64,000 nt of DNA from Salinispora pacifica CNR114 (GCF_000514775.1 NZ_AZWO01000015.1:75928-139927), one strand, 5' to 3'. Counted from the first letter of the stretch, positions 52,547 to 61,095 are shown. The notes: generated by a model not told the origin, from the letters alone. Numbers and translations: made by a program.

Positions 52547-53901
52547 TGCCAGACGTCTTCGCCGACCTGGTCGGCCAGGACGAGGCGGTGGACGTGCTGC
52601 GGCGGGCGGCAGCGGACGCCGCCGCCGTGCTCCGTGCCGGGCCGCCCGGCCTGGCGGCGCAGACCGACTCGACTGACCCGCCGCCCACCTCTGGTGGTGA
52701 CCCGGCTCCGATCTCCGGTGGCGACCCGGATCCGGCCCCTGGTGGCGATTCGGCTCCCGCCTTCGGGAGCGACCCGGCGCAGGTCGGTGCGACCGAGCCG
52801 GCGGAGCGTGAACCGGGTGCGGGGATGACGCACGCCTGGATCTTCACCGGGCCGCCCGGGTCGGGCCGGTCGGTCGCCGCACGAGCCTTCGCCGCGGCAC
52901 TCCAGTGCGGGGACGGCAGCGGATGCGGCACCTGCCCCGGCTGCCACACCACGATGGCCGGTACCCACGCCGATGTCCGGCTGGTGGTACCGGAGGGGCT
53001 CTCCATCGGCGTCAACGAGATGCGCGCCCTGGTGCTTCGCGCCGCCAGCACCCCCTCCGGTGGGCGGTGGCAGGTGGTGGTCATCGAGGACGCGGACCGC
53101 CTCACCGAAGCTGCCGGCAACGCCCTGTTGAAGGCGGTGGAGGAGCCACCCCCCCGAACGGTCTTCCTGCTCTGCGCGCCGTCGATCCACCCCGACGACA
53201 TCTCGGTGACCATCCGGTCGCGCTGCCGGGTCGTACCCCTGCGGCAGCCCGCACCGGCGGCGGTCGCCGAGGTGCTCGTTCGGCGGGACGGCGTCGAGCC
53301 CGACGTGGCGAGCTGGGCGGCTGCCGCGGCCCAGGGGCATGTCGGGCGGGCCCGGCGGCTGGCCCGTGACCCGCAGGCGCGTACCCGCCGGGAAGCGGTG
53401 CTCGCGGTGCCCCGTCAGCTCACCGGGGTGGGCGCGGCGATCGATGCTGCCGCCGCGTTGATCGGAGCCGCCGAGGCGGAGGCCGCGGCGTTGGTGGCGG
53501 ACACCGACGCGGCCGAACGGGCCGCGTTGGAGACGGCCCTCGGCGCGGGCGGCACCGGCCGTCGGGCGGCCAGCGCGTTCCGGGGCGCCGCCGGGCAGGT
53601 CAAGGAGCTGGAGCGGCGGCAGAAGTCCCGGGCCACCCGGGCGCAGCGGGATGCCCTGGACCGGGCCCTGGTGGACCTCGCTGGCTTCTACCGGGACGCC
53701 CTCACGATGGCGCTGGGCGCCCCGGTCGAACCGGTACACACCGACACCGCCTCGGTCGCCGAGGCGGGGGCACGCAAGTGGGACGCCGACGGCGTGCTGC
53801 GTCGCCTGGAGGCGGTCCTGGCCTGCCGGGCCGCGATCGAGGCGAACGTCAAGCCCCGGATCGCCGTCGAGGCGATGATGCTCGCCCTCTGGAAGGGCTG
53901 A
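52546..53901 (+). CDS. holB: DNA polymerase III subunit delta'
   Basis: This clamp-loader subunit has 451 residues and overlaps the tmk stop by one base. The P-loop reads FTGPPGSGRSVAARAF, with Arg for the usual Lys, consistent with a delta' subunit that does not hydrolyse ATP. The zinc-module cysteines are CGDGSGCGTCPGC, and the SRC-type region is RSRCRVVPL. Between the N-terminal VGQDEAVDVLRRA and the P-loop is an insertion of about 60 residues containing four 8-residue repeats. The C-terminal collar domain is Ala-rich. Confidence 0.9.
   Translation: MPDVFADLVGQDEAVDVLRRAAADAAAVLRAGPPGLAAQTDSTDPPPTSGGDPAPISGGDPDPAPGGDSAPAFGSDPAQVGATEPAEREPGAGMTHAWIFTGPPGSGRSVAARAFAAALQCGDGSGCGTCPGCHTTMAGTHADVRLVVPEGLSIGVNEMRALVLRAASTPSGGRWQVVVIEDADRLTEAAGNALLKAVEEPPPRTVFLLCAPSIHPDDISVTIRSRCRVVPLRQPAPAAVAEVLVRRDGVEPDVASWAAAAAQGHVGRARRLARDPQARTRREAVLAVPRQLTGVGAAIDAAAALIGAAEAEAAALVADTDAAERAALETALGAGGTGRRAASAFRGAAGQVKELERRQKSRATRAQRDALDRALVDLAGFYRDALTMALGAPVEPVHTDTASVAEAGARKWDADGVLRRLEAVLACRAAIEANVKPRIAVEAMMLALWKG
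52693..52788 (+). repeat. Four 24-bp repeats within holB
   Basis: Four in-frame units encode GGDPAPIS, GGDPDPAP, GGDSAPAF and GSDPAQVG. The underlying 24-bp units are similar but diverged. They form a flexible acidic Pro/Gly linker in the N-terminal insertion of the delta' subunit. Confidence 0.75.
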
Positions 53902-54030
53902 CCAGCGCCGGTTGCCCCCGCGGGCTGGGCAGCTCCGCGGCATCGACACGCTCCACTTCGGTGCGGTACGGTCCGGGTGCCAAAGTGACGCGGGGGTGAC
54001 GCTGAGTTATTCCAGTGTGGGAGGACGCCG

Positions 54031-54360
54031 ATGCCGCGGGGGGAGATCGACGAAACCTGGATCGAGGAGGCGGTGCGGCGCTACCGCCGGATCGAGTCCC
54101 TGCAGTCCGAGTTCGACCAGGCGGTGACGACGGTCGAGGTCACGGTCCGTTCGCCGGACGGGTTGGTGGAGGTGGCGGTCACCGCGGCGGGGCGGATCAC
54201 CGGCGTGCGGTTCCTCGGCACACTGCAGAACCGTCGGCCCGGCGACATCGCTGGTTCCGTGCAGGCGGCGGTGGCCGCCGCGGCCGACGCCGCGCAGTGG
54301 GCGCGGGAAAAGCTACACAACGAGACCTTCGCCGCCTACCGCCCGCTCACGGGGGCGTGA
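54031..54360 (+). CDS. YbaB/EbfC-family small protein
   Basis: This 109-residue protein has an N-terminal helix (AVRRYRRIESLQSEFDQAV), a beta-sheet (VEVTVRSPDGLVEVAVTAAGRITGVRFL) and a C-terminal helix: the EbfC fold, which binds nucleoid DNA in some members. GGGAGGA precedes the ATG. Variants of this fold accompany type VII secretion genes (EspL-like) in actinobacteria. The two following genes, which look like WXG-type partners, favour that version here. Confidence 0.75.
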   Translation: MPRGEIDETWIEEAVRRYRRIESLQSEFDQAVTTVEVTVRSPDGLVEVAVTAAGRITGVRFLGTLQNRRPGDIAGSVQAAVAAAADAAQWAREKLHNETFAAYRPLTGA

Positions 54361-54666
54361 ATGGAGACGTTGCGCTCCCTCGCCGGTCGGCTGGAGGCGG
54401 CGAGCGACACGCTGACCGACCTCTCCTACGCTGCGCCGGCCACCGATCCGCCGGGGGTCGCCTTCGGCGGCGATGCGGTGGGACGACCCGGCGAGATCGG
54501 CCGGGCCCTGCACCGGCAGTGGACGGCCGCCACCGGTGATCGTGCCCGCGAGGCACACCTGGCCGCCCAGCGGCTGGCCGCGGTGGCAGCCGCCGTCCGG
54601 TCCGCCGCCGACAACTACGTCGAGACCGACCAGGACACTCGTTGGCAGTTCCTGGGGGAGACGTGA
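54361..54666 (+). CDS. WXG100-like/EspC-like protein with YxxxD signal
   Basis: This 101-residue protein starts on the base after the previous stop. It is helix-turn-helix in layout, with a Gly/Pro loop around residues 28-46, and ends NYVETDQ. Tyr86 and Asp90 form the YxxxD/E signal for type VII secretion. It lacks a WxG. The stop overlaps the next ATG by one base, and the next protein does have a WxG. They may form a hetero-dimer. Confidence 0.65.
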   Translation: METLRSLAGRLEAASDTLTDLSYAAPATDPPGVAFGGDAVGRPGEIGRALHRQWTAATGDRAREAHLAAQRLAAVAAAVRSAADNYVETDQDTRWQFLGET

Positions 54667-55361
54667 TGGACCCACTGGACCGACTCGCCGAGCCCGGCCT
54701 TGACCTGCTGCGTCGGGTCGACATCCTGCTCGCCACCGGTGCCCCGGAGGGGCACCGGGTCTGGCCGTTGCTGCGCCGGATGCAGGTGCTCCCCGGTGCG
54801 GCGGTGCGGAGCTTCCTGGAGCTACCCGCCGCGGCCTTCTCCGATGCGGGTCGATCGGTGCGTCAGCTGGCCCGGGGGTATGACGAGGCCTCCGCCGCGC
54901 TCACCGAACCGGTGCTCTGGTCCGGCGCCGCGGCGACCGCCTTCGGGGAGTATCGGGCCGCGCTGCTGCGCCACTTCGACGAGGGGCCGGAGAGCCTGGT
55001 GGGGCGGTTGGAGTCGACCGCCGGCTACGCCGACGCCATCGCCGAATGGATCGAGGGCAGCCGGCGTACCCTCGCCCGGACCCTGGCCGGCGCGTTGGGA
55101 TCGACCGAGGCGGTGGCCGTGGTCGCCGCGACGTCGGCACCCACCGCGGCCTCGGCGCAGTTCGCGGTGTCGGTGCCACATCCCGCGGCCGAGGTCGAGG
55201 CGGCCGAGATCGCCGCGCGGGTGCTGGCGGTGCTCTCCGCCGCCTACGACGGGGTGGAGACACTGCTGCGGCACTGGGGGCCCAACCTGGCCGAGTCCCC
55301 CTGGCGGTCGCCGGTCATCGAAACCCCCCGCTACGACACCCCGACCCACGTCGGATGGTGA
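54666..55361 (+). CDS. Helical protein with WxG motif, possible type VII secretion substrate
   Basis: This 231-residue, mostly helical protein starts at ATG 54666; the frame is open from 54642 but the TGATG overlap decides. LWSGAAATAFGEYRAAL holds a WxG motif (Trp85-Gly87) in a helical-hairpin setting, as in WXG100/LXG/PPE-type proteins. The C-terminal 100 residues are Ala-rich helices ending in a Pro/Trp tail. No ESX membrane components are in the window. Function is unknown. Confidence 0.65.
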   Translation: MDPLDRLAEPGLDLLRRVDILLATGAPEGHRVWPLLRRMQVLPGAAVRSFLELPAAAFSDAGRSVRQLARGYDEASAALTEPVLWSGAAATAFGEYRAALLRHFDEGPESLVGRLESTAGYADAIAEWIEGSRRTLARTLAGALGSTEAVAVVAATSAPTAASAQFAVSVPHPAAEVEAAEIAARVLAVLSAAYDGVETLLRHWGPNLAESPWRSPVIETPRYDTPTHVGW

Positions 55362-55425
55362 GCACCCGTGCGCCGGCCGAGAGTAGTGGCCCAGAACGGG
55401 CCCGACAGCGACGTAGGGTGAGAGT

Positions 55426-56259
55426 ATGGGCATGCTCTGCGCGGTCAGTTTCCACCGGTACGGGCGCCTGTACTACTTCGATCCGGGTGAGTTTCGGCCC
55501 CAGGTCGGCGACAGGGTACTGGTCCCCACCGACGAGGGGCCCGAGGTGGCCGAGTGCGTCTGGGCCGCCCAGTGGACCTCCGACGACACTGAGGGGTTCC
55601 CCCGTCTGGCCGGGCTGGCCCAGGCGGAGGATCTGCGCCGCGACGAGCTGCTGCGCCGACGCAGAGCCGAGGCGAAGGTCGCGGCGAAACGCCTGATCCG
55701 CGAGCACGATCTGCCGATGAAGGTGGTCGCCGTGGACCACGTGCGCAGTGCGACGGAGGGCGGCGAGCGAACCACGATCTACTTCACCGCCCCGCACCGG
55801 GTGGACTTCCGGGCGCTGGTTCGGGACCTCGGCGCGACCCTGCGCTGCCGGGTTGAGCTGCGTCAGCTCTCCGCCCGTGACTCGGCCCGGGTACAGGGCG
55901 GCATCGGCTCCTGCGGGCGGGACCTGTGTTGCGCCACCTTCCTCACCGACTTCGAGCCGGTGACCATCCGGATGGCCAAGGACCAGGACCTGCCCCTCAA
56001 CCCGCTGCGCATCTCCGGTGCGTGCGGTCGGCTGATGTGCTGCCTCAAGTTCGAGCATCCGCTGTACTCCGGCAGCGGTGCCTACCCCGCCTCGGGTCAG
56101 CGGGTCGAGACACCAGCGGGCACAGCGAAGGTCGTGTCCCGGCATCCACCGAGCGAGACGGTCACCGTCCGGCAGATCGCCGACGGATCGATTCGACGGT
56201 GCGCGCTCTCCGACGTCTGCGGATCGCGCCAGGCGTACGAGTCGCGCGACCGCGACTGA
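55426..56259 (+). CDS. ricT: PSP1-domain protein, RicT/YaaT family
   Basis: This 277-residue protein has the PSP1 domain (FHRYGRLYYFDPG, VGDRVLVPTDEGPEV). The conserved cysteine pairs CGRDLCC and CGRLMCC are ligands of the [4Fe-4S] cluster in the Bacillus RicAFT complex, which promotes Spo0A phosphorylation and RNase Y-dependent mRNA maturation. Actinomycetes lack that phosphorelay, so the role here is uncertain. It has the usual place downstream of the DNA polymerase III delta' gene. Confidence 0.85.
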   Translation: MGMLCAVSFHRYGRLYYFDPGEFRPQVGDRVLVPTDEGPEVAECVWAAQWTSDDTEGFPRLAGLAQAEDLRRDELLRRRRAEAKVAAKRLIREHDLPMKVVAVDHVRSATEGGERTTIYFTAPHRVDFRALVRDLGATLRCRVELRQLSARDSARVQGGIGSCGRDLCCATFLTDFEPVTIRMAKDQDLPLNPLRISGACGRLMCCLKFEHPLYSGSGAYPASGQRVETPAGTAKVVSRHPPSETVTVRQIADGSIRRCALSDVCGSRQAYESRDRD

Positions 56260-56289
56260 GCGCGGCTGCGGCTGACCGGTGACCGCGGC

Positions 56290-56316
56290 AACCACGGCCG
56301 CGGCGCGGCCGTGGTT
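56290..56316. terminator. Bidirectional terminator between ricT and the metallophosphoesterase
   Basis: A perfect 10-bp stem (AACCACGGCC at 56290-56299, complement at 56307-56316) with a 7-base loop lies between two converging genes. Its right arm touches the minus-strand stop codon. Confidence 0.75.
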
Positions 56317-58169
56317 CAGCGGAGGATCACCGGGGATTCGGCCAGGCGGGGCTCCAGTGGGGTCCGCGGGACCAGCCACGACGCTTCGGCCGACTGGTCG
56401 GGGTTGACCTGCCAGTGGCGGCCCACCCGATCCACCACGATCGGGTAGATCGTCAACGTCCCCTCCGGGGCGATGCGCATGCGGACGAAACCCTTTGAGT
56501 CCTCGATCCCCTGCCCGGCGAAGAGCTCATTGCCGTTGACCCCGAAGGCGCTGGCGACCAGGAGGTACGCCGCCACCAACTGGCTGGCCACCAGCCCGCC
56601 CACCGAGCCGAAGAAGACAACCGCGGCGACCACCGACAACGGCCACGGCCAGTCGTGGAACGGCAGCGCCAGCCACACCCAGGTGCCGGCGGCCGCCAAT
56701 CCCAGATGGGCCAGGCCGTGCCCCAGGCCGAGCAGCCAGTGCCGGAGTCGTCGCTGCACGGCACCGGGTGCCTCGGCGAAGAGGACCGTCGCGGTCAGGG
56801 TCACCAACAGCATCGCCACCAACGGAACGCTGAACAGCCGTAGCTGGGTGCCGTTGTGGTTCGTGTAGACGCCGACCATCGACAGGATCAGCAGCGTGTA
56901 CAGGGCGCCGAGCAGCGTGGCGAAGCCCGGGTTGCGCCGCGGCAGCCGCGGGAAGATACCCCAGGCGTACCGTCGGGACTGCGCCGCGTCCGGATAGCGT
57001 CCCGCCAGCTCGTAGGAGTGCGGGGCGCTCGCCCGCCGCGCCAGCGTCTCCTTCGGCGGGACCTCGATGCGCTGGGGCAACAGGTGCGTCGGATAGAGGT
57101 ACGCGCCGCCGCCACCACAGGTGATCAGCTGACGGTCCGGCCCCACGTAACGGGCGTAGTGGTGGTGGTCGCCGGAGATGAGCAGGCGTACCTGGGCCCC
57201 GGTCGGCGCGACGATGGTGCGGATGAAGTAGTCGATCGAGTCGTACGCCGAGGGGTCTTTCGTGGTGGCCTTGACCCAGGTCGGCATCGGGACGGCCAGG
57301 ATCACCCGGCTCCGCGGCCCCAGCCGCTCCGCCACCGAGTCGAAGTAGCTGAGCTGCGGGTCGTCCAGGTATGAGCCGGACTGGTCATCCAGGCCGAACA
57401 ACCACCAGTCCGCCGGCAACTCCACCGCGAAGTACGACCGGGTCTGCGCGGTTCTCCAGCCGCCGAAGTGCCGGTCCCGGGACCGGACGAAGAGGCGCAG
57501 GAACGCGGTGAGGCCGTCGTACCAGTCGTGGTTGCCCGGAATCGCGAAGAGCGTCGGCTGTTCGGGCGGGGTGACCGGCAGCGCGGCCTGGTACGGGCCC
57601 TTGCACCGGTCCTCATATGTGTCGAAGGCCGCCGACGGGTAGACCTGATCACCCCCCAGCACCAGCACCCGCGCCCGGGGCAGCCGGTGCCCGTCCACCG
57701 TCAGCTCCCGCTGGGCCAGCAGGTACGCCACCGAGTAGGTGGCGTCGAAGCCATCACCAAGGTCGGCGACGTAGTCCAGCCAGAGCCCACCGTCCGGCCC
57801 GACCTGCCGGGTCACCGTCGCGTCGAAGGTGTGCTGTAGCTCCCGCTTGTCCAGGTAGGCCCCGAACAGCAGCGCGAGCAGCGTCCGGAGACCGGTGCTG
57901 ATCAGCAGGAGCGGCGCCAGCCACGGCACCGGCTTGCGTGGGGTGAAGCCCAGCTCGAGCGGGTCGGTGCTGCGGGGGCGGCGCGCCGGCTCGCCGCCGG
58001 CCGCCTCGCTGGCGTGTGGGCCACTCGGCGGTGACCCGGGCGTCGGAGCTGCCGGCCCCGGACCAGCGGCCCGGTGGCCCGGGTCCGTCTCGCCCTGGTC
58101 ACCGTTGCCGGCCGACCCGTGCGAAGTGGGATGCTGGTCTGGGGGACCAGCAGCATGGTCGTCCGTCAT
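56316..58169 (-). CDS. Membrane-anchored metallophosphoesterase
   Basis: This calcineurin-like phosphoesterase has 617 residues from ATG 58169. The first 80 residues are a Pro/Gly/His-rich cytoplasmic segment, then one helix (PWLAPLLLISTGLRTLLALLF). The catalytic domain has VADLGDGFDAT, GGDQVYP, GNHDWYDG (212-219) and the final ISGDHHHYARY. The C-terminal 230 residues add four or five membrane helices. All metal-binding motifs are intact. The substrate is unknown. The frame continues 28 codons upstream, without a better start. Confidence 0.85.
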   Translation of the reverse strand: MTDDHAAGPPDQHPTSHGSAGNGDQGETDPGHRAAGPGPAAPTPGSPPSGPHASEAAGGEPARRPRSTDPLELGFTPRKPVPWLAPLLLISTGLRTLLALLFGAYLDKRELQHTFDATVTRQVGPDGGLWLDYVADLGDGFDATYSVAYLLAQRELTVDGHRLPRARVLVLGGDQVYPSAAFDTYEDRCKGPYQAALPVTPPEQPTLFAIPGNHDWYDGLTAFLRLFVRSRDRHFGGWRTAQTRSYFAVELPADWWLFGLDDQSGSYLDDPQLSYFDSVAERLGPRSRVILAVPMPTWVKATTKDPSAYDSIDYFIRTIVAPTGAQVRLLISGDHHHYARYVGPDRQLITCGGGGAYLYPTHLLPQRIEVPPKETLARRASAPHSYELAGRYPDAAQSRRYAWGIFPRLPRRNPGFATLLGALYTLLILSMVGVYTNHNGTQLRLFSVPLVAMLLVTLTATVLFAEAPGAVQRRLRHWLLGLGHGLAHLGLAAAGTWVWLALPFHDWPWPLSVVAAVVFFGSVGGLVASQLVAAYLLVASAFGVNGNELFAGQGIEDSKGFVRMRIAPEGTLTIYPIVVDRVGRHWQVNPDQSAEASWLVPRTPLEPRLAESPVILR

Positions 58170-58321
58170 CTGCGCAGCGTAGTGCGGCCGGCTCGGCGGC
58201 GCTGTCCGGAGAACGTCGGTTTCGGCGATCCCGTTCGGGAAGGTGCCGCGCATGGCCGCGCGGTCCCGGTGGGGATCCCGATCGGCGGGTCCGGGCGGGT
58301 GGCGTACACTTGCTGATCGTT

Positions 58322-58395
58322 GCCGCCTTAGCTCAGTCGGCTAGAGCGACGCACTCGTAATGCGTAGGTCGACGGTTCGATTCCGTCAGGCGGCT
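58322..58395 (+). tRNA. tRNA-Thr (anticodon CGT)
   Basis: A full 74-base cloverleaf. The acceptor arm GCCGCCT pairs with AGGCGGC, the anticodon stem ACGCA/TGCGT closes the loop CTCGTAA (anticodon CGT, reading ACG), and the T arm is ACGG-TTCGATT-CCGT. CCA is not encoded. Its 3' half is part of an attachment site, and the gene is restored intact by the inserted copy. Confidence 0.96.
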
Positions 58396-58397
58396 CG
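58362..58397 (+). repeat. attL: 3' end of tRNA-Thr, 36-bp direct repeat
   Basis: These 36 bases, from the anticodon stem to two bases past the discriminator, recur exactly at 62239-62274. The first copy belongs to the working tRNA. This is the pattern left by tyrosine-recombinase integration into a tRNA 3' end. Confidence 0.9.
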
Positions 58398-58400
58398 AAG

Positions 58401-58439
58401 TGATGCCCTGACCAGCAGGAATGCTGGGTCAGGGCATCA
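58401..58439 (+). terminator. Terminator after tRNA-Thr, inside the element
   Basis: A 13-bp stem (TGATGCCCTGACC at 58401-58413, complement at 58427-58439) stands 5 bases after the tRNA. It lies inside attL, so it arrived with the element. A different hairpin at 62281-62316 follows attR and is presumably the original one. Confidence 0.82.
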
Positions 58440-58463
58440 TGTTTATCTATGTAGTTTTGAATC

Positions 58464-58479
58464 ACCCCCCGAAAACCCC
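58464..58479 (+). repeat. 16-bp repeat near attL
   Basis: ACCCCCCGAAAACCCC, identical to 62110-62125. It lies 66 bases inside attL. It is a candidate arm-type recombinase site, or part of an integrase gene end. Confidence 0.5.
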
Positions 58480-58625
58480 CAGAAACGCGCGGGCGCGACC
58501 AGGTTCGCCAGCGGGGCGATGTGTCGGCTTTGGGTCGCTGGTGGCTGTCCGCGCGGCCTACGGCAGGCCGCAGGGCCCACCGGGCGCTTCCTCGCGGCGG
58601 CCAGCTGAGCACCGCCGCGGGTGGG

Positions 58626-59381
58626 TCAGACGCGCACGTCGCGCATCACCCGGGCACCGAAGAACAGGCCGAGACCGGCGATGGCCAGGGCGCACACGCC
58701 GCCGTACAGCACCGCTGGCTCGGCGAACCGGCCGGCGAACAGCGCACGCTCGGCCTCCACAATGTGGGCCACCGGATTGAACCGGCTGACCGTGTAGAGC
58801 CACGACGGCGCCAGGCTCATCGGCAGCAGCACTCCGGAGAGCAGCATCAGCGGCAGGAAGCACGCCTGCTGGACGAGGTAGAACACCTGCTCCTGCTTGC
58901 GGGCGAGCACCGCGAGCGTGAACGACAGCGCGCCCAGGCCCACCCCGAACGTGGCCAGCAGCACCAGCCCGGCCAGCGCGCCGAGCGGGAACAGCTCGAA
59001 GCTGGTGGGCAGCAGCACCAGGATCAGCAGCACACCCTGTGCCGCCAGGGTCAACACCTCCTTGAGGGTGCGACCGGCCAGCAGCGCGGTGCGGTTCATC
59101 GGGGTGACCAGCATCCGCTCGAACGAACCAGAGTTGATCTCCATGAGCAGGTTCGCGCCAGCGCCGGCGGTGCCGGACAGGGCGAGCAGCACCAGGATGC
59201 CGGGCAGGAACCACTGCCACGGCGAGCCCTCGCCAATGCCCGGCGTGCTGGTCAGCAGCGGACCGAACAGGGCGAGGAACAGCAGCGGCAGGACTGCGTT
59301 GACCGCCAGCGCGATAGGGGCCCGCAGCTCGGGCACCATCTCCCGGGCGAATGCGATCCCGGTGTCCGTCACCGTCTTCAT
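58626..59381 (-). CDS. ABC-2 type exporter permease (DrrB-like)
   Basis: This 251-residue membrane protein has six helices, with the ABC-2 signature region INSGSFERMLVTPMNR before the third helix and GVLLPMSLAPSW late. It forms the membrane half of a drug-exporter of the DrrAB type. Its start overlaps the stop of the ATPase gene (ATGA). Within the island it is likely a self-resistance or export gene carried over from a natural-product cluster. Confidence 0.88.
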   Translation of the reverse strand: MKTVTDTGIAFAREMVPELRAPIALAVNAVLPLLFLALFGPLLTSTPGIGEGSPWQWFLPGILVLLALSGTAGAGANLLMEINSGSFERMLVTPMNRTALLAGRTLKEVLTLAAQGVLLILVLLPTSFELFPLGALAGLVLLATFGVGLGALSFTLAVLARKQEQVFYLVQQACFLPLMLLSGVLLPMSLAPSWLYTVSRFNPVAHIVEAERALFAGRFAEPAVLYGGVCALAIAGLGLFFGARVMRDVRV

Positions 59382-60355
59382 GCCTCGCCACTCTCCTGCT
59401 CGGCGGCAGTCTCGCGCAGCCGGCGACCCGTCAGATTGAGGAAGACGTCGTCGAGGGTGGGCCGGCTCAGCTCCGCGGTGAGCGCCTTGACCCCGGCGGC
59501 CTCCAGGGCACGCAGGTACTCCGGCAGCCCGGCCGCGCCGTCTCCCAACCGCAGACGTACGGTCTTGCCGTCCACCGTCGCGCCGTGTGCGCCCGGCACC
59601 TGCTCGCCGACCGTGGCCGCGTGCCGAGCCGACTCCTCGTCGCCCGTCGTGACCGTGATGCAGTCGCTGGCTTGTTGCTCCTTAAGCCGCTCCGGCCGGT
59701 CGTCGGCGACCACCCGGCCGTTGTCGATGATCAGTACGCGTCCGGCGTACTGGTCGGCCTCCTCCAGGTAGTGGGTGGAGAAGGAGATGGTGGTGCCGTG
59801 CAACTCGTGCAGGCGCCGGATGTGCTGCCAGATGTGGGCCCGGCTCTGCGGGTCGAGGCCGGTCGAGGGCTCGTCGAGAAAGAGCAGCCTCGGCCGGTGT
59901 ACCAGCGCCAGCGCGATGTCGAGGCGGCGGCGCTGACCACCGGAGAGCGAACCGACCCGCCGGCGCGCCATCGGCGCCAGGTCGAAGTCGGTCAGCAGCT
60001 CGTCGGCGCGTCGGCGGGCCGCGCGCCGGTCCATACCGTAGAAGCGGCCCTGGTTGTAGAGCTCGTCGCGGGGTTCGTACAGATGCCCGGCGTTGTTGCC
60101 CTGTCCCAGATAACCGATGTGCCGGCGCACCTGCGCGGGTTCACGGACCACGTCGTGCCCGGCGACGACGGCGGTTCCCGAGGTCGGCGACAGCAGCGAG
60201 GTGAGCATGCGCAGGCTGGTCGACTTGCCGGCGCCGTTGGGTCCGAGGAAAGCCACCAGCTCCCCCTCGGAGACGGACAGATCGAGGCCGCGTACGGCTT
60301 CAACGACTCCTTTCTTGATCCGGAAGCTCCGGGTGAGGGCACGAGTTTGGATCAT
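59378..60355 (-). CDS. ABC exporter ATPase (DrrA-like)
   Basis: This 325-residue ATP-binding protein starts at ATG 60355 (GGGAG upstream); a TTG 15 bases earlier is less likely. Walker A is GPNGAGKST, the signature is SLSGGQRRRLD, Walker B is LLFLDEPSTGLDP, and the H-loop is ISFSTHYLEEAD. A C-terminal domain with RPTLDDVFLNLTGRRLRE is typical of DrrA proteins. It energises the adjacent permease. MarR, encoded divergently, probably represses it. Confidence 0.92.
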   Translation of the reverse strand: MIQTRALTRSFRIKKGVVEAVRGLDLSVSEGELVAFLGPNGAGKSTSLRMLTSLLSPTSGTAVVAGHDVVREPAQVRRHIGYLGQGNNAGHLYEPRDELYNQGRFYGMDRRAARRRADELLTDFDLAPMARRRVGSLSGGQRRRLDIALALVHRPRLLFLDEPSTGLDPQSRAHIWQHIRRLHELHGTTISFSTHYLEEADQYAGRVLIIDNGRVVADDRPERLKEQQASDCITVTTGDEESARHAATVGEQVPGAHGATVDGKTVRLRLGDGAAGLPEYLRALEAAGVKALTAELSRPTLDDVFLNLTGRRLRETAAEQESGEA

Positions 60356-60384
60356 CGATTCGGCTCCCAATCGGGATTGTGCAC

Positions 60385-60413
60385 TTGACTAAATCAGGCT
60401 AGGGGAGTTTCAT
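60385..60413 (+). promoter_or_regulatory. Possible promoter of the marR-type gene
   Basis: TTGACT (60385-60390) and TTTCAT (60408-60413) are 17 bases apart. Transcription would begin close to the palindrome at 60421-60437. The -10 match is poor. Confidence 0.4.
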
Positions 60414-60420
60414 ACGTCTC

Positions 60421-60437
60421 TGTCAGGGAGCCTGACA
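60421..60437. promoter_or_regulatory. Palindromic operator before the MarR gene
   Basis: TGTCAGG-GAG-CCTGACA has perfect 7-bp arms, ends 9 bases before the marR-type start, and lies in the 91-base divergent region shared with the exporter. This is a typical position for autorepression. Confidence 0.65.
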
Positions 60438-60446
60438 AGGGGGAAC

Positions 60447-60902
60447 GTGGACGACGACGGCACCTTGCTGCCCTACCTGCTCGCCGGCGCCGCCACCGTC
60501 GCCAGCCGGTGGGCGGACGAGGCGCTGCGCCCGTACGGGGTGACCACCCGACAGTTCGGGCTGCTCACCCAGCTCCAGCGCGAACCCGAGCTGTCCACCT
60601 CCGAAATCGCCCGCCAGCTCGGCGTCAGCCGGCAGTCGACGCACGAGATGATCGGCCAGCTGGAACAGGCCGGATACCTGCGCCGCACCGCCGGCGTCGA
60701 CGGGCGCAGCCGCCGCATCGACCTCACTCCGAACGCGCCGCACCTCATCTCCCGGATGAGCGCCGCGGTCGGCCGCGTCGAGCGGCGGCTCACCGCCGAC
60801 CTCGGCGACCACGAGCGGGAGGCGCTGCGGCTGCTGCTGCGCCGGGTGCTCGCCCGCGCCACCGACGACGAGGCGTGGCTGCCTACCGGCGGCGCTCGAT
60901 AG
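60447..60902 (+). CDS. MarR-family transcriptional regulator
   Basis: This 151-residue winged-helix protein has the recognition region LSTSEIARQLGVSRQSTHEMIGQLEQAGYLRR and the wing DGRSRRIDLTP. GTG 60447 is preceded by AAGGGGGAA. It is divergent from the DrrAB-like exporter, with a perfect palindrome between. The usual model is repression of exporter and itself, relieved by the exported compound or a related molecule. Confidence 0.88.
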   Translation: MDDDGTLLPYLLAGAATVASRWADEALRPYGVTTRQFGLLTQLQREPELSTSEIARQLGVSRQSTHEMIGQLEQAGYLRRTAGVDGRSRRIDLTPNAPHLISRMSAAVGRVERRLTADLGDHEREALRLLLRRVLARATDDEAWLPTGGAR

Positions 60903-60933
60903 CGGTTCGAGTCACCCCGCCTACGGTGCGGCC

Positions 60934-61095
60934 ATGACCGCCGCGACCACGCAGAACCTCACCGACAGCGAGCTGGGCCGGGTCCTGCTGACCCTGCGCG
61001 GCCTGCAATGGATCATCGGAACGAAGGGCGACCCGTACGCGCTGTTGCTGCGCGCGGTCGGCGACGACCCGCACCGGCTGGGGCAGCAGGCCCGC
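60934..61095 (+). pseudogene. 5' fragment of an EryCII/DesVIII-like P450 auxiliary gene
   Basis: An ATG at 60934 opens about 54 residues (LGRVLLTLRGLQWIIGTKGD, PYALLLRAVGDDPHR) that match in style the N-terminus of the P450-like auxiliary proteins which activate sugar transferases in macrolide and anthracycline pathways. Similarity stops near ARDRG at about 61095. The frame runs on to 61653, but only as an out-of-frame reading of the next fragment. It is a truncated relic, not a working gene. Confidence 0.7.
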
